DNA of 64,000 nucleotides from Sphingobacteriales bacterium. GTDB taxonomy: Bacteria > Bacteroidota > Bacteroidia > Chitinophagales > CAIOSU01. The translations under genes were made by a program, and so were the position numbers. Shown here one piece after another: positions 27,419 to 36,724 of this stretch (positions are counted from its first letter, which is position 1; every line of letters starts with the position of its first letter). The notes beneath the pieces are model-generated. The model did not search any database, had not been told where the DNA came from, and saw nothing but the letters and a program-made list of their open reading frames with translations. The stretch spans positions 434,001 to 498,000 of the forward strand of contig JAIXUD010000022.1 of NCBI GenBank assembly GCA_027483645.1, in the 5' to 3' direction.

Positions 27419-29233
27419 ATGCAACTGAGCGAGAACCTTTTATTTGCAGGTAGATACCGATTGATTAGCCGCATTGGCATGGGCGGTTTCAGCGAGGTAT
27501 GGAAAGTGGCCGACGAAATGGCCGAAGACCGCCACATGGCCCTGAAGGTGTATGCCCCCGAGCGGGGCTTGGACGAGCATGGCATCAAGCAGTTCCGTAG
27601 GGAGTATGCCATCACGCTTGACCTAAACCACCCCAACCTGCTCAAAGCATATCACTTTGATGTTTTTAACGGCTCGCCCTACCTGCTCATGCCCCTTTGC
27701 ACGGGTGGCAGCCTGTACAGCAAGCTGGCCGAGAAAGGCCCTTTGACCGAAAAACAATTAGCCGAATTGTTGCTACAATTGGCAGCTGCGCTAGAGTACC
27801 TACACCGCAAGGATGTAACCCACCAAGACATAAAACCCGACAATGTACTGATTGACGACGACGGCAATTACCTGCTCGTTGATTTTGGAATAAGCAGCAG
27901 GCTGAGGGTTACCATGCAGAAAAGCACTACCACGGCCAAATCGATGACGGTGGCATACGCGCCACCCGAAAAATTTTTGAGTATGGCCAAGCTGGGGCCG
28001 GAGGGGGATGTTTTCTCGTTGGGGGTAATGATGGTAGAACTGCTTACCGGCGACCTGCCTTGGAACGGTATGGGCGGTGCCTACTTGCGGCCCGACAGCT
28101 TACCGATGGCGCTACCTGAAAGCATAAGCCAGGGTTTGACAGCCCTCATTCAGCGATGCACCGCCTACGACCCTGCCCAGCGCCCAGCGCCGAAGGAACT
28201 TCGCGAGGCTGCGGAAAGGTTTTTGAGTAGTGGCAACTGGGCACCACCGATGCTATTGAACATGGGTAGGAAAACGGAGGTAATTGCGAACTTACAGCCC
28301 ACTTCAACGATTGAAACTATATTGCCTGAACAGCCTAGCCAAAGTGACCGCAACCCAAAGCTTGGCAACAAAACGGGAGCTATCAATGACAAACGAAAGA
28401 AGATAATATTGGGAGTGGGCACTATAGCTTTAATGCTGGTTTTGGCCATTACTTTTACTATTTGGCCGCAAGGAGTGCAAAATGAGGAAGCAACGATAGT
28501 AACCGAAGATTCTAGTGGCCTTGCCATAAGCCAAATAGATATTATGACCATGGTGCCATTAGATACGGCCCCGATGTTAACAGAAAACCCTAAACCAACC
28601 AAGCGTGATACGTTAACGATAGAACCAGAACTCCCTAAACTAATCAAGCGCGATACAGTTGTAATAGAACCTGAAACCCCTAAACTAACCAAGCGCGATA
28701 CAGTTGCTAAGACCGACAACACAGATTGGAAAGATTTGGAGAATTATAAGGATGTAAGCACAGCCCTTTATGGTTACCGAAACAAAAAAACGAAAGAAGC
28801 TATAATTAAGCCCAAGTATGACGATGCAGATCGTTTTTACGAAGGACTCGCTGGGGTTAAACTTAACAACAAATGGGGCTATATAGATAATACTGGCAAG
28901 GAGGTGATACCATTCAAGTATGAGAGGGCTGGTTATTTTTTTGAAGGGCTTGCCAGTGTAAAATTCTCCAGCCAATGGGGCTTTATAGATAAGACCGGTA
29001 GCGAGGTGATACCATTCAAGTATGAGGGGGCTGGTGAATTTAGGGAAGGGCTCGCAGTGGTTAAACTTTACGGTAAATTTGGCTTTATAGACAAGACAGG
29101 TAGGGAGGTGATAACAATCAAGTATGATAATGCTGATTGGAAGTTCAGCGGGGGCCTTGCCAAAGTAGAACTCAACGGCAAAACCTTCTACATCAACAAA
29201 CAAGGTAAGTGCGTTAAAGGAGACTGCCCTTAA
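27419..29233 (+). CDS. Ser/Thr protein kinase with TM helix and WG-repeat sensor
   Basis: The 604-residue protein starts with a Hanks-type kinase domain: G-loop IGMGGFSEVW (19-28), ATP lysine K43, catalytic loop HQDIKPDN (135-142) with D137, and metal-binding DFG with D155. The usual HRD arginine is Gln, so it is a non-RD kinase. A single membrane helix lies at about 327-347, followed by three 15-residue repeats (PKLTKRDTV-type, 28589-28708). The extracytoplasmic end (about 435-600) consists of WG repeats (LNNKWGYIDNTGKEVIPFKY and similar). It looks like a transmembrane receptor kinase with an external WG-repeat module; its ligand and targets are unknown. Neighbouring genes do not suggest a pathway. 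Confidence 0.92.
   Translation: MQLSENLLFAGRYRLISRIGMGGFSEVWKVADEMAEDRHMALKVYAPERGLDEHGIKQFRREYAITLDLNHPNLLKAYHFDVFNGSPYLLMPLCTGGSLYSKLAEKGPLTEKQLAELLLQLAAALEYLHRKDVTHQDIKPDNVLIDDDGNYLLVDFGISSRLRVTMQKSTTTAKSMTVAYAPPEKFLSMAKLGPEGDVFSLGVMMVELLTGDLPWNGMGGAYLRPDSLPMALPESISQGLTALIQRCTAYDPAQRPAPKELREAAERFLSSGNWAPPMLLNMGRKTEVIANLQPTSTIETILPEQPSQSDRNPKLGNKTGAINDKRKKIILGVGTIALMLVLAITFTIWPQGVQNEEATIVTEDSSGLAISQIDIMTMVPLDTAPMLTENPKPTKRDTLTIEPELPKLIKRDTVVIEPETPKLTKRDTVAKTDNTDWKDLENYKDVSTALYGYRNKKTKEAIIKPKYDDADRFYEGLAGVKLNNKWGYIDNTGKEVIPFKYERAGYFFEGLASVKFSSQWGFIDKTGSEVIPFKYEGAGEFREGLAVVKLYGKFGFIDKTGREVITIKYDNADWKFSGGLAKVELNGKTFYINKQGKCVKGDCP
28589..28708. repeat. 45-bp in-frame minisatellite in the kinase linker
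   Basis: Three tandem 45-nt units starting at 28589, 28634 and 28679 (the third incomplete) encode 15-residue repeats of the pattern PK.xKRDTxxIEPEx. They lie between the membrane helix and the WG repeats and probably act as a spacer of variable length. Confidence 0.8.
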
Positions 29234-29402
29234 ATTACTGGTGTAATATGCTTCTACCACACCAGCCAATAATATCCTTGGCTTAGGATATGGGTGAAAT
29301 GTATCTTTTTTGGTACACTCTTTTGGCCCTATGTGCAGCCATGGCTAAATATTAGGATAATAATCTTTACTTTTGGGGCTGCACAACAAGCAAAACCAAC
29401 CC

Positions 29403-32400
29403 ATGAGAAGTCTAACATTTGTTGTCCTGCTATTGGCAGGGGTGTTTTTGGTTTCCAACCAAGCCTTGGCACAGTTAAGTGGTTTTGGATACCAAACCCC
29501 TATTGAAATAATCGAAAACCGTGGCGAGACCGGCACTGATTATATACTATCAATAACCTTAAACACGGCTGCAATTATTAGTGCTGGCGACATGCAACCT
29601 GATGGCGATGATATAAGGTTTGCCGAATCTTGCAGTTCAACCGTTCTTATTCCTTATTGGATTGAAAGCGGCATCAATACGCCCAATACAAAAATATGGC
29701 TGCGCTTACCGCTCTTAACCGCAAATGATACCACTGCAACCATTTTGTTCAGCGGCAATACCACTGCCACGGCAGGTTCTGCATTTGCTAGCGTGTTCCA
29801 GAACGTATTTATCTCTGCTGGCAATAGTACTGTACCGGTTGGTACTTACAATTTTGATTATTTCGAAATTTTAGCTGGCGATACGTTAACCGTAAATGGA
29901 AATAGCGAAGATGCACTTACAATAAATAGTGCCTTAACGATAATCAACGGCGTTATAGATGCTACGGGGCAAGGTGCTTCTCCTGCTATACCAAATGCAA
30001 TAGGCAATGGACCCGGGGGTGGAGAATCTTCGGGTAACGCAGGAGCTGGCGGTGGTTCTTACGGGGGCATTGGTGGTACTGGAGGATATGATTCGGGCGA
30101 TAATATTGCAAATGGAGGATCATCTTACGGCTCTTCAACTGGCCTAACCATTGAATTGGGCTCATCTGGTGGGGGAGGGACAGCAGTTACTTCTGGCGGC
30201 GGAGGTGGAGCCATCTGGATTAAATCATTTGAGCTAAGGGGCGCGGGATCAATATTAGCAAACGGAAGTAATGGCTTAGATGATTCCCGCTCATCTGGTG
30301 GCGGTTCAGGTGGCGGTATACTTTTAGAGTTTGAAAACGGAAACATCAACATTACCTGTAACGCTAACGGTGGCAATGGCGGGCAGGGCACTAGCTCGGT
30401 TAACGACAGTGGCGGTGGTGGCGGTGGTGGTCGTGTAAAAGTGGCTTATTACAACTCTCAAACCGGCACGCCATTGTTGAGTGTTACAGGCGGCCTTGGT
30501 GGGCCAAACGGTACACAAGCCCCAGGTCAGAATGGTACGGATGGAACCACCGATATTGCCGACCTAGTAGGCGAGTTTGTTATAAACGTTTTTCCCACAT
30601 CACAGGTTTCAGGCAATACCGCAATACTCACTAGCACGTCAGTAGCTTGTTTAAATGATAGCCTAACCTATATCGCCAACAGTAATGGTAATAATTTATA
30701 TACTTGGCTGTTGCCTACTGGAGGTAATATTGTTAGCGGTCAAGGCACCAATGCCGTAACTATTGCTTGGACAACTGCTGGAACACACGAACTCATCTTA
30801 ACAGATGCAGGCGGTTGTTCAACTACTTCCGATACATTGGTGGTTACCGTTAATAACAATAGCCTTAATAGTGGATTCAGTGCTGGTGCAGCATGTGCAG
30901 GCAGCTCAATAACTTTTACACCTGTTTCCGCAGCTAGCACTAGCTATGCTTATAGCTGGGTCTTTGGTGATGGAAATTCTTCTAGTACCTACCAGCCTAG
31001 CCATATATACGCTAATATGGGTAATTATAGCGCTACATTTACCATAACCGATAATGCTACAGGATGCTCATCGAGCACTACCAACCAAGTAGTTGTTGGG
31101 CCAGCGCCCGTAGCAAACTTTACCTTTACCAGCCCCACCTGCCCTACTGGTACAGTTACCTTCAGCAACAGCAGCAGCAACGCAACAGCCTACCTATGGA
31201 ATTTTGGCGACGGCAGTGCACCCAGCATTGTAGCTAGCCCAACGCACACTTATGCTACTGCAGGTACTTATACCGTTACCCTAACGGCCACGGCTAATAC
31301 TTGCACATCAACCATTACCAAGGTAGTAACCATCAGCCCCAACCCAATACCCAACTTCAGCGTAAGCGGCGATACCTTGGCCTGTACCAACCTTAATGAA
31401 ATATACACCACCAGCATTGGCGGTGGCAATACCATCACTTGGGCATTGAGCGGCGGTGGCAGCATTGTAAGTGGTCAAGGCACCAACGCCATAGAAGTGG
31501 ATTGGAACACCCCGGGCAGCTACTTTGTAAGAGTAACTGCTACCAGCGTGGCCGGTTGTACTACCCGTGATAGCTTGCAGGTTGACGTAAGCAACGTAAT
31601 TAATGTAGCGGTACCCACCTTTACCCGAGCATGTGCTGCCGAGGTAATGCAGTTTACGGCTAATGCCCCACTTACTGGTGGGCCTTACACGTTCTTCTGG
31701 AACTTTGCCGATGGCGCTACCAGCACCGACCAAAACCCTACGCATATTTTCGCAATTGCGGGTACTTATGCCGTTACCTTGGCTATTACCAGCCCCGCCA
31801 ATTGCACAGGCACCAGCACTACCAATGTAGTAGTACCTGCCAAGCCCGTTGCAAGTTTTGTAGCAACCCCAGCTTGCCCTGGTGCCAACGTAACCTTTAC
31901 CAACAACTCAACCGGCGCCACCACCTACACCTGGGATTTTGGCGATGGCGGCACCAGTACGCTTGTGAGCCCTACACACGCGTACACTGTAGCGGGCACT
32001 TACACGGTTACGCTTACAGCTATCTCCACACCAAATTGCAATGCGGTAACTACCCGCAGCGTAACCATAAGTCCTAGGCCAAATGTTGATTTTGCATCAA
32101 TTAGCGCTTGCCCCGATAGCTTAGTAAGGTTTACCAACTTGAGCACCGTAGTCAGTGGTACCATCGCATCCTATAGCTGGGATTTTGGCGACAACAGCAC
32201 CAGTGTTCTTGCCAATCCTACCCATGCCTATGTTGCAGCTGGAACTTACCAAGTGAAACTGCGCGCAACCACCAACAGTGGCTGTACCGATAGCCTAACC
32301 CGCAGCGTAACCGTTTATCCACGCCCGGTGGCCAACTTCACCTCTAACTCACCAGTGTGCGATGAGGCAACCGTAAACTTCACCAATACTAGTGCTATTG

Positions 32401-35000
32401 CTACTGGTACCCTAAGCTACGCTTGGGCATTTGGCGATGGCGGCACCAGCACCGATATTAATCCAACACATCTATACGCTGCTGATGGTACTTACAATGT
32501 AACACTTACCGCCACTAGTAACAACGGTTGTGTGGATACGGCTGTGGTTGCGGTAGTTGTAAACGTGGTACCTGCCCCAACCTTCACCGTAAGCGCTACT
32601 ACCATTTGCTTGGGCGATACCATTTTGTTTGACAATACTTCTACCAACGGGCCTAACGTAATGTACGGCTGGAATTTTGGCGATAGCAATACTGCCATGG
32701 GTGTTGATACAGCCTATCTATATACGGCTACCGGCACATACAATGTAGTTTTTGTGGCTGCTGATACCGCTACTGGCTGCTTCGATACTGCTACCGTAGT
32801 GATTATTGTAAATGAGGAGCCAACTGCCAACTTTACCTTTAGCGATGTATGCGATGGCACTGCGGTTACCTTTACCAACCAAAGCACCATACCGGTTGGC
32901 ACGCTAAGCCACTTGTGGAACTTTGGCGATGGCAGCAGCAGCACCGACATCAACCCTACGCACCTTTACAGTAGCACCGGCACTTATAACGTATTGCTTA
33001 CCGTAACCAGCAACAATGGTTGTGTTGATACGCTTACCCAACAAGTTACCGTGTTCCCTGAGCCTTCGGCTAGCTTTACCGTTAGTCAGCAAGAGTGCGA
33101 TGCCGATACCTTCTTCTTCACCAATACTTCGGTAGTGGTAGGTGCGGATATCGTGTATACTTGGAACTTCGGAGATGGTAACACCAGCAATGATGTTAAC
33201 CCTGTCTACGTATATGGCGCTCCTGGCAACTACCGGGTAGTATTAACCGTTACCGATACCATAACTGGTTGCAGTGATGCGGCTAGCGATACCGTTACCG
33301 TATTTCACCGCCCGGTTGCTGCCTTTACCACGACTGATGTTTGCATCGGCACTTCTGCTAGCTTTACCAACGGTTCTACTATAGGCGTTGGCACCATGAG
33401 CTACTTCTGGGATTTTGGTGATACTACCTTCAGTACCAACATCAATCCAACCCACATATACGACACTATTGGTATCAAAACCATTACCCTAATTGTAACC
33501 AGCAACAACGGTTGTACCGATACCACCACACGTACACTAATAGTTCACCCTGAGCCGGTGGCTGACTTCTCCGTAGGCCCAACTTGCTTCGGCAACCCAA
33601 CCGATTTTACCAACCTTACTACGATCGACTTTGGTAGTAATACCTTCCTTTGGAATTTTGGTGATGGCACCACTTCAACCGATAGTAACGCTACCCATAC
33701 TTATAATGTATTGGGCAACTATACCGTAACCCTTACCGCCACCAGCAACGCCGGTTGTGTGAATTCGGCCAGCCAAGTAATCACCGTTCACCCGAACCCT
33801 ACCGCCAGCTTTACCGCTGCTAATGTTTGCGAAGATGAAGCGGTGCAGTTTGATAACACTTCAACTACTCCTTACGGCACGCTCACCAGCTTCTGGGAGT
33901 TTGGCGATAGCTTTACCTCGGTAGATGATGACCCTAGCTATACTTACACGGGTTTTGGCAACTTCAACGTTACCCTTATCAGCACCACCAACAATGGCTG
34001 TGCCGATACCGTGGTGCGTACCGTTACCATCCATCCTAAGCCTATTGTGGCCTTTGATGTGGAGGATGTTTGTATTGGTGATATTGTAGCCTTTAACAAC
34101 ATCTCTGCGGTTCCAAACGGCGGTACCATTGCCGACATCCGCTGGTTCTTTGGCGACGGTGCGGTATCGCTTGAGGTAAGCCCTAGCCACTTGTACGCTA
34201 GCCCAGGCATTTACGAGCCTTACTTGGTAGTTACTTCTACCCAAGGCTGTACCGATACTTTGAGGAAAACAGTAGTAGTGCACGAGTTGCCGCCATCAAC
34301 CATTCAAGCCTTAGGCCCATTACAGTTCTGCGATGGTGGCAGTGTAGAGCTTCGCGCACCAAGTGGCCAAGCAGGCTATGCGTGGAGCACTGGCGAAGTT
34401 ACCCAGAGCATCACCGTTACTACCTCGGGTATTTACTCGGTTACGGTTACCAGCGTGTTCAACTGCACTGCTACCAGCAGCATCGAAGTTACCGTTTGGG
34501 CATTACCAATTGCCAACGCTGGCAACGATACCACCATCAGCAAAGGCTACACGGCCCAATTGAACGGCAGCGGCGGTGCGGATTATGAATGGACCCCTAC
34601 CGAGAGCTTGGACAACGCCAGCATTGCTAGCCCGATTGCCAAGCCTTTAACCACCACCACTTATCTGTTGCTGGTTACCGATATTAACGGTTGCCAAGAT
34701 ACGGATGAGGTAACGGTATTTGTTGATGAGGATTACCTAGTAGAAGCCACCAACACGCTTACGCCAAACGGCGACGGCAAGAACGATGTTTGGTACATAA
34801 TCAACATTGAGACCTACCCAGATGTGGAAGTGCTGATATTTGACCGATGGGGTACAGAAGTGTATACCAGCAAGGCATACAACAATGATTGGGGGGGAAC
34901 TTACAAGGACAGTGAGTTGCCAGAAGGAACCTACTATTATGTAATCCGCTTTGAGGGCTCTGATCGCCTATACAAAGGAGCTGTAAACATACTTCGCTAA
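29403..35000 (+). CDS. Giant PKD-repeat adhesin with DUF2341 and T9SS type B sorting domain
   Basis: From the ATG at 29403 (MRSLTFVVLLLAGVFLVSNQ) the product has 1865 residues; the frame is open upstream to 29373, but those ten residues precede a complete signal peptide. A DUF2341-like domain comes first (about 20-150), then a very Gly/Ser-rich region (about 200-390) encoded near 30000-30450. Thirteen PKD modules follow with WxFGDG cores, interrupted by Ig-like segments. The C-terminus ATNTLTPNGDGKNDVWYI to GAVNILR is a type B T9SS sorting domain. The protein should be exported and anchored or released at the surface; an adhesive role is inferred. PorP/SprF follows 22 nt later. The PKD repeats are near-identical in places, so length polymorphism by recombination is plausible. 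Confidence 0.93.
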   Translation: MRSLTFVVLLLAGVFLVSNQALAQLSGFGYQTPIEIIENRGETGTDYILSITLNTAAIISAGDMQPDGDDIRFAESCSSTVLIPYWIESGINTPNTKIWLRLPLLTANDTTATILFSGNTTATAGSAFASVFQNVFISAGNSTVPVGTYNFDYFEILAGDTLTVNGNSEDALTINSALTIINGVIDATGQGASPAIPNAIGNGPGGGESSGNAGAGGGSYGGIGGTGGYDSGDNIANGGSSYGSSTGLTIELGSSGGGGTAVTSGGGGGAIWIKSFELRGAGSILANGSNGLDDSRSSGGGSGGGILLEFENGNINITCNANGGNGGQGTSSVNDSGGGGGGGRVKVAYYNSQTGTPLLSVTGGLGGPNGTQAPGQNGTDGTTDIADLVGEFVINVFPTSQVSGNTAILTSTSVACLNDSLTYIANSNGNNLYTWLLPTGGNIVSGQGTNAVTIAWTTAGTHELILTDAGGCSTTSDTLVVTVNNNSLNSGFSAGAACAGSSITFTPVSAASTSYAYSWVFGDGNSSSTYQPSHIYANMGNYSATFTITDNATGCSSSTTNQVVVGPAPVANFTFTSPTCPTGTVTFSNSSSNATAYLWNFGDGSAPSIVASPTHTYATAGTYTVTLTATANTCTSTITKVVTISPNPIPNFSVSGDTLACTNLNEIYTTSIGGGNTITWALSGGGSIVSGQGTNAIEVDWNTPGSYFVRVTATSVAGCTTRDSLQVDVSNVINVAVPTFTRACAAEVMQFTANAPLTGGPYTFFWNFADGATSTDQNPTHIFAIAGTYAVTLAITSPANCTGTSTTNVVVPAKPVASFVATPACPGANVTFTNNSTGATTYTWDFGDGGTSTLVSPTHAYTVAGTYTVTLTAISTPNCNAVTTRSVTISPRPNVDFASISACPDSLVRFTNLSTVVSGTIASYSWDFGDNSTSVLANPTHAYVAAGTYQVKLRATTNSGCTDSLTRSVTVYPRPVANFTSNSPVCDEATVNFTNTSAIATGTLSYAWAFGDGGTSTDINPTHLYAADGTYNVTLTATSNNGCVDTAVVAVVVNVVPAPTFTVSATTICLGDTILFDNTSTNGPNVMYGWNFGDSNTAMGVDTAYLYTATGTYNVVFVAADTATGCFDTATVVIIVNEEPTANFTFSDVCDGTAVTFTNQSTIPVGTLSHLWNFGDGSSSTDINPTHLYSSTGTYNVLLTVTSNNGCVDTLTQQVTVFPEPSASFTVSQQECDADTFFFTNTSVVVGADIVYTWNFGDGNTSNDVNPVYVYGAPGNYRVVLTVTDTITGCSDAASDTVTVFHRPVAAFTTTDVCIGTSASFTNGSTIGVGTMSYFWDFGDTTFSTNINPTHIYDTIGIKTITLIVTSNNGCTDTTTRTLIVHPEPVADFSVGPTCFGNPTDFTNLTTIDFGSNTFLWNFGDGTTSTDSNATHTYNVLGNYTVTLTATSNAGCVNSASQVITVHPNPTASFTAANVCEDEAVQFDNTSTTPYGTLTSFWEFGDSFTSVDDDPSYTYTGFGNFNVTLISTTNNGCADTVVRTVTIHPKPIVAFDVEDVCIGDIVAFNNISAVPNGGTIADIRWFFGDGAVSLEVSPSHLYASPGIYEPYLVVTSTQGCTDTLRKTVVVHELPPSTIQALGPLQFCDGGSVELRAPSGQAGYAWSTGEVTQSITVTTSGIYSVTVTSVFNCTATSSIEVTVWALPIANAGNDTTISKGYTAQLNGSGGADYEWTPTESLDNASIASPIAKPLTTTTYLLLVTDINGCQDTDEVTVFVDEDYLVEATNTLTPNGDGKNDVWYIINIETYPDVEVLIFDRWGTEVYTSKAYNNDWGGTYKDSELPEGTYYYVIRFEGSDRLYKGAVNILR

Positions 35001-35022
35001 ACCACCGAAACCGGACCGCATC

Positions 35023-36525
35023 ATGAAAAAGCTGTTTATACTTATAGCACTTGCCGCAGCCGCTTTCACAGGCTTGCAAGCTCAGCAGATACCATTGTAT
35101 TCACAAAACTGGTATCACCCCTTCTTGTACAACCCCGCTCGTGCTGGCTTTAACGACCAAGCACAGGCATACTTTATCTACCGCCGCCAATGGGTAGGCT
35201 TTGAGGATGGTCCACAAACGCAGGCACTTACCTTCGATATGCCTATTATGAGCAAGAAGGCAGGTTTTGGAGTCTATTTGTTTAACGACCAGAGCAGTAT
35301 CTTCCGTCGCTTGGGAGGTAACTTTAGTTATGCTTACCATTTGAACTTCTCCGATGAGCACCGCTTATCGTTTGGTTTATCGGCCGGCTTGCAAGATATC
35401 CGCATCAACTACAGCGACGTAGTAGTGCTTGACCCTACCGATGAAGTTATCTTAAACGGCCGCCGTCGCAATTCGTTTTTTGAGGCAGGATTTGGTATCC
35501 ACTATTACTTCAAGAAATGGAGTTTGGGCTTATCTGCACCAAGCCTTTTCGGTACCGATTTGAGGTATTTGAGCCAAAGCGGTCAAGCGGGTTATGAGAT
35601 ACAGCGCCACTACGTGTTGCAAACATCATACAAATTGAAACTGGCCCAAGAGAAGTTTACCATTGAGCCAATGGCTGCGTTCCGCACTACAGAGGCGTTC
35701 AACTTCCAGTTTGATGTAGGCGCATCGTTTATGTACAAAGATTGGGTGTGGATTAACGGCATGTACCGCTACGATTATGCTGCCAGCGTGGGTGCCGGTT
35801 TCAAAGTGCATGACCTGATTACCATTGGCTACTCTTACGATTTGCCTATCAATAACCTGAACGGATACCAAACCGGTAGCCACGAAGTTTTGCTAGGGGT
35901 AACGTTTGGCACTGGTGGCAAGAAGGACGGTGTTGCTGACGAGAAGACCCAAGAGCTGCTGGATAGCCTCATCGGCATCACTAATAAAAATGACAGCTTG
36001 CTGCAAGAGTTGATTGGCAATGTAGATTCGTTGAACGGCGAGGTGGACTCCCTGAAGAAGATATTGGAAGAAGGACTTGAAGGGGAGGGCGGCGGTGCCG
36101 ACCAAGAACAACTGGATAGCCTGAACAAGCGAGTACAAGATTTGGAAGACCAGTTGCAAGGCAGGTTGGATTCGTTGCAGAAACAGGTGAACAAAAACAC
36201 TGACAAAGCTAATGATAACGAGGAGCGCACCCGTATTGTAGATGAAGCCGACTTGGAGTACAAGCGTGGTGCCGAACTGGGTAACTACTTCATGGTAGTG
36301 GGTTCGTTCCGTATCGAGCAGAACTCTTACAACTTCCAGGAGCAGCTTACCCGCGAAGGCTTTAAAGCCGGTGTGGTGTACGATAAAAAACGCAAGTGGT
36401 ACTATGTATACCTAAGCCAACCCGACAACTGGGAGAAAGGTTTGGAGCAACTGTTCAAGCTCCGCGAAGATAACGAGCGTTTCCACGATGCTTGGATACA
36501 TATCATGGAGAAATCATTTAAATAG
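35023..36525 (+). CDS. PorP/SprF protein fused to coiled coil and SPOR-like domain
   Basis: The 500-residue product has a signal peptide (MKKLFILIALAAAAFTGLQAQ) and the PorP/SprF opening QIPLYSQNWYHPFLYNPARAG. A barrel follows to about residue 300 (ends SHEVLLGVTFGTGG). A heptad-rich coiled coil covers about 310-405, with repeated LDSL and VDSL motifs. The final ~85 residues (NYFMVVGSFRIEQNSYNFQE to the end) look like a SPOR domain, with GSF and a KWYYVYLSQ strand. SPOR domains bind denuded peptidoglycan glycans, so this partner may tie the outer-membrane barrel to the cell wall. Typical PorP/SprF proteins stop at about 300-350 residues, as the copy at 8211 does. It is co-transcribed with the adhesin and followed by a terminator. 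Confidence 0.88.
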   Translation: MKKLFILIALAAAAFTGLQAQQIPLYSQNWYHPFLYNPARAGFNDQAQAYFIYRRQWVGFEDGPQTQALTFDMPIMSKKAGFGVYLFNDQSSIFRRLGGNFSYAYHLNFSDEHRLSFGLSAGLQDIRINYSDVVVLDPTDEVILNGRRRNSFFEAGFGIHYYFKKWSLGLSAPSLFGTDLRYLSQSGQAGYEIQRHYVLQTSYKLKLAQEKFTIEPMAAFRTTEAFNFQFDVGASFMYKDWVWINGMYRYDYAASVGAGFKVHDLITIGYSYDLPINNLNGYQTGSHEVLLGVTFGTGGKKDGVADEKTQELLDSLIGITNKNDSLLQELIGNVDSLNGEVDSLKKILEEGLEGEGGGADQEQLDSLNKRVQDLEDQLQGRLDSLQKQVNKNTDKANDNEERTRIVDEADLEYKRGAELGNYFMVVGSFRIEQNSYNFQEQLTREGFKAGVVYDKKRKWYYVYLSQPDNWEKGLEQLFKLREDNERFHDAWIHIMEKSFK

Positions 36526-36532
36526 TCTTTTT

Positions 36533-36567
36533 AGACACAAGACGTAAGACACAAGACACAAGACAAA
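36533..36567. repeat. Heptamer array, AGACACA family
   Basis: Units AGACACA, AGACGTA, AGACACA, AGACACA, AGACAAA start 8 nt after the stop codon of the PorP/SprF-SPOR gene and precede its terminator. Confidence 0.8.
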
Positions 36568-36582
36568 AACCACCAACCATAG

Positions 36583-36612
36583 AAGGGCTGCCCGCGAGGG
36601 TGGCCCTTTTTG
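36583..36612 (+). terminator. Intrinsic terminator of the adhesin/SprF operon
   Basis: AAGGGCTGCCC, loop GCGA, GGGTGGCCCTT and a run of T form a GC-rich hairpin with two imperfect pairs, 58 nt after the stop codon. Confidence 0.75.
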
Positions 36613-36643
36613 TTACGAGTTACGGGTTGAGGGTTACGAGTTG
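36612..36643. repeat. Heptamer array, GTTACGR family (left flank of a gene)
   Basis: Units GTTACGA, GTTACGG, GTTGAGG, GTTACGA, GTTG. The inverted counterpart at 37543-37575 lies on the other side of the hypothetical membrane-protein gene. Confidence 0.85.
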
Positions 36644-36724
36644 TTTATTGAATAGTGATTACGGGAATGGAGTTGTAATTTTGGATGGAATTGTAAACTA
36701 TTATCAAAAGAGAAGCAAAAGGGC

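Noticed and set aside
29238-29265. Terminator hairpin after the kinase gene (CTGGTGT...ACACCAG)
   Set aside because: The 7-bp stem has a 14-nt loop and no following T-run, so it is not a convincing intrinsic terminator.
30000-30450. A separate glycine-rich gene or RNA element in the second adhesin
   Set aside because: The region stays in one frame between the DUF2341-like domain and the PKD repeats; it is a Gly/Ser-rich linker of the same protein.
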